Positions 46,406 to 57,403 of a DNA stretch of 64,000 nt are shown here, piece by piece. Under the pieces are notes generated by a model, which saw only the letters and a list, made by a program, of their open reading frames with translations, was not told where the DNA came from and searched no databases. The stretch lies in assembly GCA_025094145.1 (NCBI GenBank), contig JALLLS010000002.1, positions 1 through 64,000 of the forward strand, in the 5' to 3' direction. A program made the position numbers and the translations under genes. The stretch comes from Spinellus fusiger (taxonomy: Eukaryota > Mucoromycota > Mucoromycetes > Mucorales > Phycomycetaceae). Numbering within the stretch: position 1 is the stretch's first letter; every line of letters begins with the position of its first letter.

Positions 46406-48019
46406 TTAATTTATTTCATCAATTTGTAAAAGGTGAGCTTGATAAGTAGATTGATCCTGTTCATGCTTAACTTCTTCATTGTCTGGAGTGGTTTGTGTCT
46501 CTTCCTTCAAGTTCTCCAAATCATCCTCCTTGGTACTTATGCATACACTCTCTTTATCTTTTATGGACTCAAGAGTGCCGTTTTCCCTGAATCTCTTCAA
46601 GATAATGCAAACAGTCGATAAGCTAGTACCCACTATGGCAGCTATCTTCCTTTGGCTGAGTCCATTGACCTTGTGTTCATATATAACAGTGTTGCACATG
46701 TCTTCATCAACACGTTTTCCCTTTTCAAAAGTCTTATGTGGAATTCCAGTACTAAGTGTATGCTTTTTCAATATTGTACCAACAGTCATTTGGCTAGTGC
46801 CAGCTATAACGGCTATCTTCCTTTGGCTGAGTCCATTGTTAATGTGTTCATGTATAACAGTGTTGTGCATGTCTTCATCAACACGTTTCCCCTTTTTATG
46901 AGTTTTATGTGAAATTCCAGTACTAAGCGTATGCTTCTTCAATATTATACCAACAGTATTTTGGCAAACACCAACCATGGCCGCTATCTTCTCTTGACTG
47001 AGTCCATTGACCTTGTGTTCATGTACAATAGTTTTGCGCATGTCTTCATCAACACGTTTTCCCTTTTTACAAGTCTTATGGGGGATTCCAGTACTAAGCG
47101 TATGCTTCTTCAAAATATTGCTAACAGTCATTTGGCTAGTACCCACTATGGCAGCTATCTTCCTTTGGCTGAGTCCATTGACCTTGTGTTCATATATAAC
47201 AGTGTTGTGCATGTCTTCATCAACACGTTTTCCCTTTTTACAAGTCTTATGTGGAATTCCAGTACTAAGTGTATGCTTTTTCAATATTGTACCAACAGTC
47301 ATTTGGCTAGTGCCCACCATGGCAGCTATCTTCTTTTGAGTGAGTCCATTGTTAATGTGTTCATGTACGATAGTTTTGCGCATGTCTTCATCAACACGTT
47401 TTCCCTTTTTACAAGTCTTATGTGGAATTCCAGTACTAAGTGTATGTTCATTCAATATTTTACTGATAGTACATGTACTGGTGCCAACCATGGCAGCTAT
47501 CTTCTTTTGAGTGAGTCCATTGCTAATGTGTTCATGTACGATAGTTTTGCGCATGTCTTCATCAACACGTTTTCCCTTTTTACAAGTCTTATGTGGAATT
47601 CCAGTACTAAGTGTATGCTTTTTCAATATTGTACCAACAGTCATTTGGCTAGTGCCAGCTATAACGGCTATCTTCCTTTGGCTGAGTCCATTGTTAATGT
47701 GTTCATGTATAACAGTGTTGTGCATGTCTTCATCAACACGTTTCCCCTTTTTATGAGTTTTATGTGAAATTCCAGTACTAAGCGTATGCTTCTTCAATAT
47801 TATACCAACAGTATTTTGGCAAACACCAACCATGGCCGCTATCTTCTCTTGACTGAGTCCATTGACCTTGTGTTCATGTACAATAGTTTTGCGCATGTCT
47901 TCATCAACACGTTTTCCCTTTTTATGAGTCTTATGGAGAACACCTGTACCAATTATCTCTTTAGTAGTGTCTGTTTGCTCATTAGCAGCCGTTTGTTTGA
48001 TGAGTGAAGTGGTAAGCAT
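46406..48019 (-). CDS. Tandem helix-turn-helix array protein (eight 57-residue HTH units)
   Basis: An intronless frame of 537 residues from ATG 48019 (MLTTSLIKQTAANEQTD; a GTG seven codons upstream is less likely). Residues 26-481 are eight consecutive 57-residue units without spacer. Each has a basic arm (HKTHKKGKRVDEDM), a helix (RKTIVHEHKVNG) and a textbook HTH (LSQEKIAAMVGVCQNTVGII). The last unit ends STVCIILKRFRENGTLE, the wording found at the end of Tc1/mariner paired-like HTH domains (RFRETG). The units are therefore probably amplified transposase DNA-binding domains. A 56-residue acidic tail (KEDDLENLKEETQTTPDNEE...) follows; there is no DDE catalytic part. A role as a multi-site DNA-binding protein is inference, and it could also be a young, non-functional expansion. 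Confidence 0.6.
   Translation of the reverse strand: MLTTSLIKQTAANEQTDTTKEIIGTGVLHKTHKKGKRVDEDMRKTIVHEHKVNGLSQEKIAAMVGVCQNTVGIILKKHTLSTGISHKTHKKGKRVDEDMHNTVIHEHINNGLSQRKIAVIAGTSQMTVGTILKKHTLSTGIPHKTCKKGKRVDEDMRKTIVHEHISNGLTQKKIAAMVGTSTCTISKILNEHTLSTGIPHKTCKKGKRVDEDMRKTIVHEHINNGLTQKKIAAMVGTSQMTVGTILKKHTLSTGIPHKTCKKGKRVDEDMHNTVIYEHKVNGLSQRKIAAIVGTSQMTVSNILKKHTLSTGIPHKTCKKGKRVDEDMRKTIVHEHKVNGLSQEKIAAMVGVCQNTVGIILKKHTLSTGISHKTHKKGKRVDEDMHNTVIHEHINNGLSQRKIAVIAGTSQMTVGTILKKHTLSTGIPHKTFEKGKRVDEDMCNTVIYEHKVNGLSQRKIAAIVGTSLSTVCIILKRFRENGTLESIKDKESVCISTKEDDLENLKEETQTTPDNEEVKHEQDQSTYQAHLLQIDEIN
46577..47944 (-). repeat. Eight tandem 171-nt units encoding HTH domains
   Basis: Unit borders on the minus strand fall at about 47944, 47773, 47602, 47431, 47260, 47089, 46918 and 46747, ending at 46577. 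The plus-strand marker CATCAACACGTTT recurs once per 171 bases. About 338 bases at 46730-47068 appear identical to 47585-47923, exactly five units (855 bases) away. Other units differ from each other by several substitutions. The unit length is a multiple of three, so frames stay open on both strands. Confidence 0.92.
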
Positions 48020-50903
48020 TAAGGAAAGTGTCGAATACACTGTAGTTTGGATGAATTATTATTCGGGAAATGAAAATATGACTGTGATATTCACAGAGTA
48101 GTTAGGATTTTCACTGCTTAGATATTCTTCCCTTCTCTTCATTAGAATAAAGCAATCCAGCTACACCAAGTCATTCGTAAGGAAAAGTTCAACTATTTGA
48201 CTCTCAACATAGAAACACCTTTTTATAATTATTATTGAAGGAATGATATATATATCTATATATCATCAGCTAATAAATGTCTTTTATTTCTATCCATCCT
48301 ACTATTATAGTGGCTTTGATGTGATTAAAAATATAACACGACTCTGCACAGGCACAGTGATGTAGATCTTGGACTTATTTATTTATTTATAAATAATAAA
48401 CGCTATTTGTTATTTATATTTATAAATTATAAGAAGTCTAATGTCTATCTAAAGAAGACCATTTTAAATTTGAAAATCCTTATAATTTGTTTTACTCTTT
48501 GTTAAGTATAGCAATTGACAATATGTTCTTGAAATATATAGCTTTTCATTGGATTTAATTAAGAAATACAGGTTATTTCAAAATAATAGATATCTTTCAA
48601 GATCTTAGTGTAAATAGTACAGTCAATACTATCTTTCATTGCATATAATCTTCTCATATTTTGACTATAAAACGAAGTCTACATCATTATTTCTCTAGTT
48701 CTACCAAGACCTATTGCTTTCTTTTCATTCTTGAATAGAAGATCTTTATTCTTTCTCTATACCAAATTTTGCGGTCATTATTGAAGATAGTATAGTATCT
48801 TGATTTATCTGATAAGACAATGACACACCGCTTTTTCTTGGTCTAATATTGATAATTTTTATCTTGTTCAAGTCGTATCTTTTTGTACTTTCTGGTAGGA
48901 GTATGGTTTTATATGACACTATCCAAAAACAACATAATTTTCTTTGTTCTTTTGCTGAATGTGTTCATTAAAACTTGGGCACCCATTTCTATGTAGAATT
49001 TCTTTTGTATCTGAAATATATATCAATATGAATCATGAAGTATGCATCTCGTTCTTATCGAGGATAAGCTTTCTTCGAGTACAATATTTAGTTTTGAAAG
49101 TATAATTCTCTTTGTGTCTTTTCAGTAAATATGAAATAATCATGAAATCCACATTAGAATTAGCATTAATTTAAAACTGGATAGTGTAATTTACAGCCGC
49201 CTCCTGAACGATAAGACAACAGGTAAAGTGTATATTTTTTTTATTCATTTTGTTATAAATAAAAAGCTTGATAGTTTGCTCATTTCTGTGAGATGAGATA
49301 GGCATCATAGTAGAATAGTCATGAGAGAAAGATAAACAAAGAAAAGTAAATATTTTCCAAACAAAATCGAGTTATCTATAAATGTCCTAAAACTCGTTGT
49401 ATTTGTAAATCAACATAGTACTTTTCTGGTTTACTTATCTTTATGTAGACTATTCCATCTCTGCTAGCTCTAGACCTTGGATAATAACTGTTCCCTGATA
49501 ATTATTTATTGAGTAAAAATACTAATCTTGTTGTAGGGTTTATAGATAATGTCTTTAAATCAATATTGAGTTTGTGCTTCTTCCTTTATCTCATCATATT
49601 TTTATTTAATCTTTGAAACTGTTAATGATAGTTATTGTTTTTTTTAATTATATTTATTAAAGACACTCTTTTGTACTAATTATCATGAATATTTATAGAT
49701 TGAGAGGTTAGATTTTCCTAAGACATAAACTTGGGCTTGTGCTTTTCAAAAGATCTACTCTTCTTGGTGTGTGTGTGTGTGTTTTTTTTTTACAACCTCT
49801 TTTAAAAGATCTTATGGAGTCTCCAATAGAACCAATGGGTGATTGATATAGAACAATTTTCAAATATAACCCTATAAAATATCTTTCTTCTGATACTGAA
49901 TATCTTTGGCATCTCTTTCTGTATTGATATTATCTATTACATATAATATTAATCTTTTGTCCTTGAAGGGGTTTTTAATACATTCCTTATTTTTGTTTAC
50001 CTTTCCTCTTTTTACTATTTTTATTATCTGTGTCTCGGATATTTTATCAGCATACTTCAGTTTCATTCCACGTTCTCAGATGGTCGGTAAGTCTAATATA
50101 CGTCTAACAGCCAATACCTACAGCATGAAGCAACTCAAACTCTATTCCTTATATTTCAAATACCATGTAACTATAATCTCCCTACATAATTATATTAGTT
50201 TGTCTTATTTTATAAGTAAATGTATGTACATGTAAATGCAATATTTATTTATTTTGAAATCTGAGTACCATACAGGAAATATACAAAAATAATTATGTAC
50301 TCTAAATGTCTCTTGGAAAACTATTCATAGAGTAATGAAAAGAAGAAGAGAAAAGATCTAACAAGTAAATAAGGAATAATAGAGTGCATACACTTATACT
50401 ATTCTAAATTTAATTTTCAATCGTACAAAGCATTCTAGATTATTATATTGTTTAGCATATACCGATCGAGATAAACAATAATGTCCCATAGATCCGATAA
50501 GCCTACTTATTCCATTTATGCTATTGACTCTGCTTGAAACACTTGATGGTTACTTTAGCTTTCTGTTATTGTTTTTAGGGTATATCTTTAATAAATTTCA
50601 TTTTCAGGATTTATTTGGACAAAATTTTAATTTATCATAAGTTATACACATCATCCCACCTATTGTATTGCTCGTTTCAAAAAAAAAAAAGGTATCTCAT
50701 TTGCATGCGCTTTATTGTAGACATTAACTTCTATGGCACTAATTTCATTTTGAAATGTATGCAATAGTAAGAAGAAAGGTTACTATTTTAATTTAAATCA
50801 ATATCATAAATCCACCTATATTGGCCTCCAGTCTTCTACCTTTGTACTTCAAAGAAGCTGTCAAGTTGGATACTCTTCAGTATACAAGCCAACTTATTAT
50901 GTT
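48020..50903. other. Gene-poor AT-rich region
   Basis: 2.9 kb without a recognised exon. A (GT)n run followed by poly-T lies at 49770-49791. A hydrophobic plus-strand frame at 49906-50235 (LFLFTFPLFTIFIICVSDIL) is AT-composition driven and not supported as a gene. The 3' flank of ZGPAT is at the right. Confidence 0.45.
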
Positions 50904-52347
50904 TTAGAATGAAACCATTTTTTCTCGATCTTTTGTGCGTCTAAGTGATCCTTGTGTGTACGCTTCTTCTTTTTTAAGTCTTTCCAATGTCTTGGCAATC
51001 TCCTCTGCCTTTGATTTGAATTTTCCTAGCATAGGAGTGTCCTTGTTGCGCTTGACAGATTCTAGAGCACTTGACAATTGAGATGATGTCTGTTTAATTT
51101 GAGCCTGGAGCTTATTCAAATGTCTCTGAGCTTCCTTAGGATCCATGACCACCGGTTTCTTGGAAGAAGGTTGAACGACTACTGATTTGGGTGTAGCCAA
51201 AGTAGTATTCAAAAAGTCAAATACTGAAGAGCTAGGTAGTGCTCGAGTGCGGGTTGCTTTTTTCTTTACTTCTGGTTGACTGCCCAACCCTGGTCTTTCT
51301 TGACCTGCTGTCATTCGCTTGCCAGAGGTATAAGGGAGTACTTGGATTGGTTCCACTCGGCCTTGACCATGAATACCCAGGCCTTTACCCTTTTAGATTG
51401 AATATAGGCATGCTACTTAACAACCAACAGCAAATAATAGACACATTTCTATATAGATACATTTCTATATAGATATATAGATATATAGATATATACTTCT
51501 ATGTATACTTCTATGTATACATAAACTCCCCCAAAGACCTATCCACCCACCCACATCTATCTACTGATCCGTAGATGCACACTCTTCGCCGTATTTCTTT
51601 GATTTCTTATTCACTTACAGCAGCATAGCCCATTTTCTTCATCATCTTGGCTGCAAATCCAGTAGTGTGTACTTGCCAACTACCAAAACTTGCCGGATCT
51701 TGCAACTCAGGCTCACAAGAATGCTCTGATTCTACATCAGACTCACTTTCATCACTCTCCAATGATTCAGGGCCATGAAAGAGCCTTAGTGGTATAATAG
51801 ACTCAATTGTCACTGTATTTAATGTAGCAGGCTCAGCAGTGCACCTAACACGCCAATGCTTAGACGACACCTGGTTTACAATACGCGCAGCCTGCCATAC
51901 ACTCGAGTCTCCCACTTTGCACCACACCTGTTTAGATTCGTTGTAGTGTGTCATATCAGTCATCTGCATAGCATCATAAGAAAGCAGCTCATCGACGGCA
52001 ATAGAATAGCCATGAGAGCGTTGGTGTGGACATGGCTCTTGGCAAGCGTGTTTTGCCACATAGTCTGTACATGGCACAGTCTCCTGTGTAATGGGTGTGA
52101 TGATCAAGACGAGTACGTGGGTTGTCGTACGTTCCAAAATAAGGGCAGGCAAGAGAACTTGTCCAAATGGGCTGCAAGAGAAAGGAATGGTGCATTTTGT
52201 CCCACACGGATAAGTATCAGCAGGCTTGATAGCCTCTAGTAATTCATAGAGATCTGCCAGCATATTAAGAAGACTAGTGTCTGTAGGTGATACAGCCAGT
52301 AGATCTTCCAACTGCTGTATCATAGCCTTTGTATCCTCTAGTGATGC
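50904..52347 (-). CDS. ZGPAT-like protein (CCCH zinc finger, Tudor-like and G-patch)
   Basis: Two exons: 52347-51619 and 51389-50904, with a 229-nt intron (GTAAGT ... TAAAAG, phase 0) inside the G-patch. ATG 52347 (MASLEDTKAMIQQLEDLLAV) is preferred to the in-frame ATG 52428, because the Glu/Leu helix is the normal ZGPAT start. Order: helical N-terminus; a Cys-rich finger PCTDYVAKHACQEPCPHQRS followed by HG; a Tudor-like segment (KQVWCKVGDSSVWQAARIVN); an acidic linker (ESLESDESESDVESEHSCEP); the G-patch GSWQVHTTGFAAKMMKKMGY joined to AAGKGLGIHGQGRVEPIQVL; and a coiled-coil C-terminus. G-patch proteins activate DEAH helicases. ZGPAT in animals is a transcription repressor/splicing factor. Nuclear role inferred. 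Confidence 0.85.
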
Positions 52348-52640
52348 CATCAAGGGTTTATTCACAAGTAAGAAGAAGCATAGAAGAAAAAATTTGTAGA
52401 TTTGATTCAATCCCAGTCTTGCCTCCATATTTTTTAAGGCAGGATAGGTTCACTGCATGCATATTCATATTCATATTCATATTCAAATACATACATACAT
52501 ACAAACATACATTTATATAAAGTGTTTATTAAGAATAAAAATCAGCCATTGTCATGCAAGGCCTATACAAATACCAGGTACAAACATTATCGATAGTTAG
52601 ATTAGTAGACAAATAGTAGATCAGAAGTATGAGAGAAATA

Positions 52641-53405
52641 TTAATTCTTCTCAATGCTCTTTTCATCGTCTATCTCATCATCTCGTACTCTTCTCGTATG
52701 TCCAAGCAAGTATTTAGTAATGTGCCAACTCGTTGAATAAAACAAGCATAGGACACACATCAATGCAACCCAGGTGGCAGAACTGAATTCACCGTGGACA
52801 TTTTTACTGATTTCTCTCGCTGTAGAGAGACCACGTAATGAGAGTAATATTGTCAGAATCAATGACAATAGCATGAAAAAGAAAGACAAAAAGGTGGATC
52901 CAATCAACAGAAGACTAGGCAATGGCTGAAATCGTCTGATAACAAGCATACTGATTGAAATAAAGTTGATAAGAAACGCAATCCAATATGAAGCAAAGTT
53001 GAGTACAAATAGATTATCGTATTTCCTTAAACTAGCCACTAATATCCCAACACCATTGGCAGTTGCTGTAAAAAGACTTTTTGTAAGTGATCTACTTGTG
53101 CCAGTCCATTTGTTTTTATCTTATCAGGTTGACTTACTCCAAATGAATCCGCCGACAGGATGACTGCACTGGAATGTAACGTCACCAGATCCATTGCAAT
53201 ATGACCTAAAGACAATGATAAGGTGACGGTGTAAAGACAAAAATTACCATAAGCCAAACGAATAGAAGATTTTTCCAAGAGTAAATCGAAAAAAATAAAT
53301 GTCTTTTAAGAGAGGTTTGTTGTAGGTGCTTCCAATGAATAGAAAGAGTTGAAGAATAAAAACAACGCCTAAGCTTATAGTAGCAATGTGAGCAGACAAG
53401 CCCAT
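52641..53405 (-). CDS. SUR7/PalI-family four-TM plasma-membrane protein
   Basis: Three exons: 53405-53248, 53205-53138 and 53065-52641; the introns are 42 and 72 nt. ATG 53405 opens MGLSAHIATISLGVVFILQL (TM1). The extracellular loop reads LKDIYFFRFTLGKIFYSFGL, then W-SYCNGSGDVTFQCSHPVG after the first splice. FGLWSYC ... CS is the family signature of SUR7/PalI proteins (W-G-x-x-x-C ... C). Three more membrane spans follow: SYWIAFLINFISISMLVI, LLLIGSTFLSFFFMLLSLIL and ATWVALMCVLCLFYSTSW. The cytosolic end is charged (RRVRDDEIDDEKSIEKN). Members organise eisosomes/MCC patches or sense ambient pH (PalI/Rim9). Which branch this is cannot be decided by eye. Confidence 0.78.
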
Positions 53406-56204
53406 TATAGAGAAGAAAAAATAACAAGAAGAAAAAGAATAGTAAACAACGCAACAATAAGTTCTTTTTTTTTTATAAATGTGTCTTTAAAGAGAATCTA
53501 TGATATTCTTAGAGTGAAATGCAGGGATATAAACTCAAATATATATCTACAGGTACCCAGCATTTGTTTTACTTAACATTACTATAGTCTATTTTCCTTT
53601 TATTTGAAAGGCGAAACACAAAATGTTCAGTGTCCGTATTTATTTTTATTTTTATTTTTGTTATAGTAATAAAAACGATCAGGAAAACTATAAAAATAAA
53701 TATATCCTAGTGACAAGAGAGCAATTCTTTTTATTAAACAATCAATAAACCTTTTTTGAGGCTATTATTAAGATAGATATGAGTGGGATCTTCAAAGACA
53801 TCTATTCTTATAATAAAATATGTTGAGATGTTCATATTTATATTTATATTAGCATACCTATGGACCATAACATTATCATTGAAATGTACAATTGATTATT
53901 GTAAATTCGACTAAAATCGAAAAGATATCTTCACTGCTGAGATTATTCCTCACTGAAGAAGAAGAAAAAATGAAATTCAAATCGTACGTTTGTTGCTTTG
54001 ACTAAGATATAACGCTTGTTGAAAACTGTTGTAATATAGGTAACATTTCTGCAACTTTTATGTAGAATATTATTTATACTTCTCAATTAGTTTTATTATA
54101 AAAATACTATGTATTATAATTGATTAAATAAAGTTATCATATTGATCAATCAATAATGAAAAGATATATATCAATCCAAAGGAAAAACACTCACAAGGAA
54201 AATAAAAGGGAGAGGGCATCCTCTTATAATTTACTACTTGTTGAGTAGCACTTGATTCTATTCCATCACCTCTTTGAAACCCAGTATTCTGTCTGAACTA
54301 TTCAAAGGCTCCATGTCGTTTACAACAGTACAGATATCCATTTACTTATCATAAAGTGTAGCAGGAAAGGGAATTGTATAAATATATATATCTTTTAAAC
54401 TATAAATATGTTTTGTTTCTATAAGAGTTGTTATTCTTATAAAAGAAAGTTCAGTTTACCTTTTAGCTTACAGGAGTAGAACACAATCTTTAGAATAAAT
54501 AGCCACAAATATTCTTTGCAAGGCTTTATTGTTGCTGTTGTTGATGTTGTTGTTAAATTTATAACCCTTACTAACCCACTATATTACTTGTGCTTTTATG
54601 AAATAAACAAAGGTATCAGAAGAAGCAAGTTATAAATTGAGTTTTATGCCCTGCCAAGAGTATCTGTCTATAGAAGGTTATGCATTAACCCGGGAGAATC
54701 CTTCATGTCTGGAAAGATGAATATGGGGAGCAAGCTACTACAGACAAGTAAAAACAATGCACATCAAGGCGTTATAGCACCCTTAAAGAGAATAGAAGAA
54801 ATCATGTCCTTGAATAATTACTGGATCTTCTTAAACAGTTGAAGATCACTTTAGTAAGCAATGGAGTTATTTTATTTTCTGTGTTTCTACTTTTCTACTA
54901 TTTTCATATTTTGTAAACACTTGTGTACTTTACTATGATTTCATAGTTTTTTATTGCTTATTGTCTATTCACCCACTCTTTTAATAAACCAAATAGCTTG
55001 TTTCTCTTATTCTAATTTAAACTTTAATGCATTCTTATTGTTTCTATTTAAGCTAAACATTGGTCATCCTTCTCTGATAAAATATATAAATATATATATC
55101 ATCTTGTCATATGACCAATAACTCTTTATGCACATAACTGTATATTTCTTATTATGCCCATCACTCTATATGAGTATCCTTTACTATAAAATAAGCACCC
55201 ACTATAATTGGATCATAGAACATAACCTTGGATTGTGATTGTATTCAATCGATCAATCGATCAATCGATGATACTAAAAATTGGAGTACTAATAACAAAG
55301 GAATATGGATTGAGTCGAATTCTTATGTCACTATAGAATGAGTCATATCTGCAGATCCACCTTATTGAACGACATGAATGAATGTCTAAATAGTGCCAAA
55401 ATCCCTTCAAGGACAGTCACTACTAAATTATTCTGGATAGTATTCAGTGCATAAAGCACGATGTCAGTATTTCCTAGTTCTCAATGTATTTATTTACATT
55501 TTATTTCCATGACTAGTTTTAGTAATGTATCAAGATGCAGGTTGAAACTAATGTTCTCCAAAAGAAACAATGTGTTGGAGTTTATTTTCCGTGGAGTAAA
55601 AGAATGATGGGTGCCTCAATGATGAATTTGGTTTTGTTGTTGCTGTTGTTGTTGTTGTTGCATAATAACAATAGATTGTGTAGTTATATTCTTAAGATGG
55701 AATAGACTATCCACTTGGCTGTTTAACAAAGGCTATGCATAGTCTACCAAATGTATAAAGTCATTACCATACCCTCTGTAAAAAGAGATTCTACAGTGGG
55801 TGTCTACTCTTCCTATTTCTTGCTCAGAAGTATTTCTCTTTTTAATTATTTTTACAAGTGCAGTGGATAATAAGGAAATTAGCTTTATTCAATTTCCATT
55901 GTGTATTATTCTCCAGTGTAAAGTACGTTTATCATCATAAGACAGTGTGAAGGAATGGAATAACAAGGCATAAAAAATAAACACAGATTGTCTCCTGGAA
56001 TAATTATTCTTTTATATGTTCATAACAAATATTAGTGAAGGATCTTTCTTCCCTCACCCTTTCTTCTGTCTTTAAGGATAAGATTCAAAAGAAAGAAAGA
56101 AAAAAACAACTTTATTTCTCCTCTTTGTTTCTATCTCTAATGCATTGCACTACAATAAGCATAAATCCATAAATAAGGAAAGGAGAGATAATATTATAAA
56201 CAAC

Positions 56205-56349
56205 TTGTTATAAGCTATTACTTGTTATAAATAACTACTTGTTATAAGCTATTACTTGTTATAAATAACTACTTTTTATAAGCTATTACTTGTTATAAAT
56301 AACTACTTTTTATAAACAACAGCTTGTTATAAATAACAGCTTGTTATAA
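56205..56349. repeat. 32-nt minisatellite (TTATAAATAACTACTTGTTATAAGCTATTACTTG-type)
   Basis: About four and a half alternating units of TTATAAATAACTACTT and TTATAAGCTATTACTTG, then decayed AACAGCTTG forms. It lies about 240 bases upstream of the SEM1 ATG. Confidence 0.88.
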
Positions 56350-56461
56350 AGATATATTTCCCCTTCTTTTCCATAGTCCATCTAATAAAGAAAGAAAGAA
56401 AGAAAGAAATGACTAGTTGACCCTTATTCTCTTTTCTACCGTCCTTTTAAAACGACACTGC

Positions 56462-56469
56462 TGACGTCA
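56462..56469. promoter_or_regulatory. CRE/ATF palindrome TGACGTCA upstream of SEM1
   Basis: A perfect 8-base TGACGTCA palindrome 115 bases before the SEM1 start codon, followed at once by CATGATCA. It is the consensus site for fungal ATF/CREB bZIP factors such as Atf1 or Hac1/Sko1-type proteins. A single 8-mer can occur by chance, but in AT-rich DNA a GC-containing palindrome in a proximal promoter is worth noting. Confidence 0.4.
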
Positions 56470-56583
56470 CATGATCAGTACACGCGTGTTGTATTGCTAG
56501 TGTGTGAGCCTACTTTTTGCTCATCTGCTCTTTTTCTCCTCTTCTCCTTTTCTCCTTTTTCCCTCTCTCGTTTCTTGTCTACC

Positions 56584-56962
56584 ATGGCATCATCCACACA
56601 GCAGCAACAGCAGCAACAGCAGCAACAGCAGCACCAACAGCAAGAGAAGGAAGAACAGACAAAGAAAAATTTGCCTCAATTGGGTGCTCTGGAAGAAGAT
56701 GACGAGTTTGAAGAGTTTGCTGCAGAAGGTAACGTGAATGTGTATAATGGCACCCTACTTATTCTTTGTATAGAATGGAGAGACAATGAAGAAGACAAGG
56801 ATGACGCTCACTTCTGGGAAGATAACTGGGATGACGATGACATTGAAGACGACTTCTCCAAGCAACTAAGGTAATAGACTATGTTATGCAAACACTGTCT
56901 CACAGTGTACTAGAACTGAACTTGAGAAGGCCTCTAGTCAGCCCCAACCCATGAAGATGTAG
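56584..56962 (+). CDS. SEM1: SEM1/DSS1, small acidic 26S proteasome lid subunit
   Basis: Three exons. ATG 56584 opens MASSTQ followed by an eleven-residue Gln run and a further QQQ. Then [18 protein letters not shown] joins (G|AA) to [19 protein letters not shown], then [15 protein letters not shown] third exon after GTAATA...TACTAG adds [25 protein letters not shown] and the WEDNWDDD-(I/V)-EDDFS-x-QLR block are the two conserved ubiquitin- and partner-binding segments of DSS1. It holds the proteasome lid together and also acts in BRCA2, TREX-2 and septin/exocytosis contexts. The N-terminal poly-Gln is an addition not found in the human or yeast protein. Confidence 0.95.
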
Positions 56963-57162
56963 GATATATCAACCTAGATGTGAATAGTGCTCTTTACATA
57001 AAAAAAAGTAACAAGAGAGGGGTATGAATGCAGAACCAACTGACGCTAGAGAAAAGAGAAAGAAAGGGCGTGTGTCTAGGATCTATGCCTAGTGATGCCT
57101 AAACCCACTCATGTCTCTTGTGTATATATATATACAGTATGTCTCTGGATTCATCTAAAGAA

Positions 57163-57194
<32 letters not shown>

Positions 57195-57403
57195 GTATGT
57201 ATGGCATTGCAGTTGGATGAATGGATCAAATGTTTATTCATTCATTCATTTTATTTATTTATTTTAAAAGAAAGAGATTCTTCACAGCATAGAAGACGAG
57301 TGAATGGATGAAATGGATGAGTTGGTAGACAAGAAAAAGAAGTATGTCTTTGTCTTTTTTCTTTTCTTTTTGGGAGGGCAGCGGACTGGGTGCCATTGGA
57401 ATA
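56963..57403. other. Convergent 3' flanks of SEM1 and Tudor-SN
   Basis: Contains a TATATATA tract (57122-57135), a (GT)n/GTATGT microsatellite (57162-57202) and an ATTTATTT run. No gene. Confidence 0.5.

Larger units (their letters stand above)
53406..56583. other. Intergenic between divergent SUR7-like and SEM1 genes
   Basis: 3.2 kb of AT-rich DNA without a recognised exon. Tracts seen: TTTTTA repeats (53640-53660), an ATCGATCA repeat (55246-55270), GTTGTTGTTGCT (55635-55660), and the 32-nt minisatellite listed below. The right end is the SEM1 promoter with a CRE-like palindrome and a pyrimidine tract. Confidence 0.5.

Noticed and set aside
46931..47767. 278-codon plus-strand ORF opposite the HTH array
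   Set aside because: It is open only because the 171-nt unit is a multiple of three and lacks stops in that frame. The translation (SIDLVFMYNSFAHVFINTF repeats) has no domain, whereas the minus strand encodes a clear HTH.
48020..48040. GTG start for the HTH-array ORF
   Set aside because: Eukaryotic initiation favours the ATG at 48019; the added residues carry no motif.
49906..50235. 109-codon hydrophobic ORF
   Set aside because: AT-driven Phe/Ile/Leu composition, no splice partners and no membrane-protein family resemblance.
53248..53290. Apparent frameshift in the SUR7-like gene at a T5/A5 run
   Set aside because: A 42-nt GT-AG intron (53206-53247) restores FGLW-SYCNGSG in phase, and the family cysteines fall into place, so no frameshift is needed.
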